Assembly: GCA_024278715.1 (NCBI GenBank)
Contig: JAJRSN010000303.1
Span: forward strand, 1 to 6,866
DNA: 6,866 bases
Direction: 5' to 3'
DNA from: Calditrichota bacterium
GTDB taxonomy: Bacteria > Calditrichota > Calditrichia > Calditrichales > Calditrichaceae
The notes under the pieces were generated by a model that worked only from the letters and a program-made list of their open reading frames with translations, ran no database searches and had not been told where the DNA came from. A program made the translations under genes and the position numbers. Position 1 is the first letter of the stretch. Each line of letters opens with the position of its first letter. Below, in pieces: positions 6,842-6,866 of this stretch.

Positions 6842-6866
6842 AAGGTCGTAATGCGTGATAGGTGAG
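6842..6866. repeat. Degenerate heptamer repeat, copy 2, cut by the window edge
   Basis: AAGGTC is again followed by heptamers: GTAATGC (6848-6854), GTGATAG (6855-6861) and GTGAG up to the edge. The first 15 bases match copy 1 with a single A/G difference. The block probably continues beyond the window. Confidence 0.65.

Larger units (their letters stand above)
6543..6866. other. Gene-free right end made of small repeats
   Basis: No credible coding region lies here. The sequence is AT-rich and broken by short repeat blocks: heptamers at 6579-6606, a tandem octamer at 6671-6686, a nested inverted repeat at 6755-6814 and a second heptamer block from 6848 to the window edge. The AT-rich part at 6690-6745 contains two AATATT motifs but no clear promoter. 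Confidence 0.7.

Noticed and set aside
6573..6866. CRISPR array
   Set aside because: The repeat units are 7 bases long, directly tandem and degenerate, with no spacers of regular length.

Overview
The window is a bacterial chromosome segment of moderate, slightly AT-rich composition. It has strong AAGGAG-type ribosome binding sites, long intergenic spacers and intergenic repeat debris. The DnaK N-terminal region (RFMGRFYNEV...VPYKV style), the YugP-type peptidase, and a TATCTTTG element upstream of dnaK that fits the Bacteroidota TAnnTTTG consensus are loosely compatible with an FCB-group lineage (Bacteroidota, Calditrichota, KSB1 or Marinimicrobia type). No marker here settles the lineage, so this is a weak inference.

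Layout. Positions 1 to 1798 hold a minus-strand pair. A 163-residue NYN/YacP-like putative ribonuclease is followed 64 bases downstream by a PHP-domain metallohydrolase whose C-terminus runs off the left edge of the window. A 248-base divergent spacer (1799-2046) carries a good sigma70-like promoter for the minus pair, a weaker one for the plus genes, and a 30-base stretch of two abutting palindromes that looks like an operator. The plus strand then has a two-gene unit: a YugP-family membrane zinc metallopeptidase, and 18 bases later a DegP/HtrA-family serine protease with an intact catalytic triad and two PDZ domains. A clear intrinsic terminator closes this unit. After a 185-base spacer rich in TTGCA motifs comes a complete dnaK with its own strong terminator. 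The last ~320 bases hold no gene. They contain degenerate GTGATGC-type heptamer repeats, an octamer tandem repeat and a nested inverted repeat, and a second heptamer block runs off the right edge.

Function. The plus-strand genes form a protein quality-control neighbourhood: an integral-membrane metallopeptidase and an envelope serine protease/chaperone in one transcription unit, then the cytosolic Hsp70. GrpE and DnaJ are not in the window. The minus-strand pair combines a likely RNA-cleaving enzyme with a PHP phosphoesterase-like enzyme. Its promoter sits back to back with that of the protease unit, so shared control through the palindromes is possible but unproven. No mobile element, CRISPR array, tRNA or rRNA was seen, and there is no convincing new multi-gene system. 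The most interesting signals are the regulatory palindromes, the TTGCA array before dnaK, the unidentified N-terminal region of the PHP protein, and the dispersed heptamer repeats.
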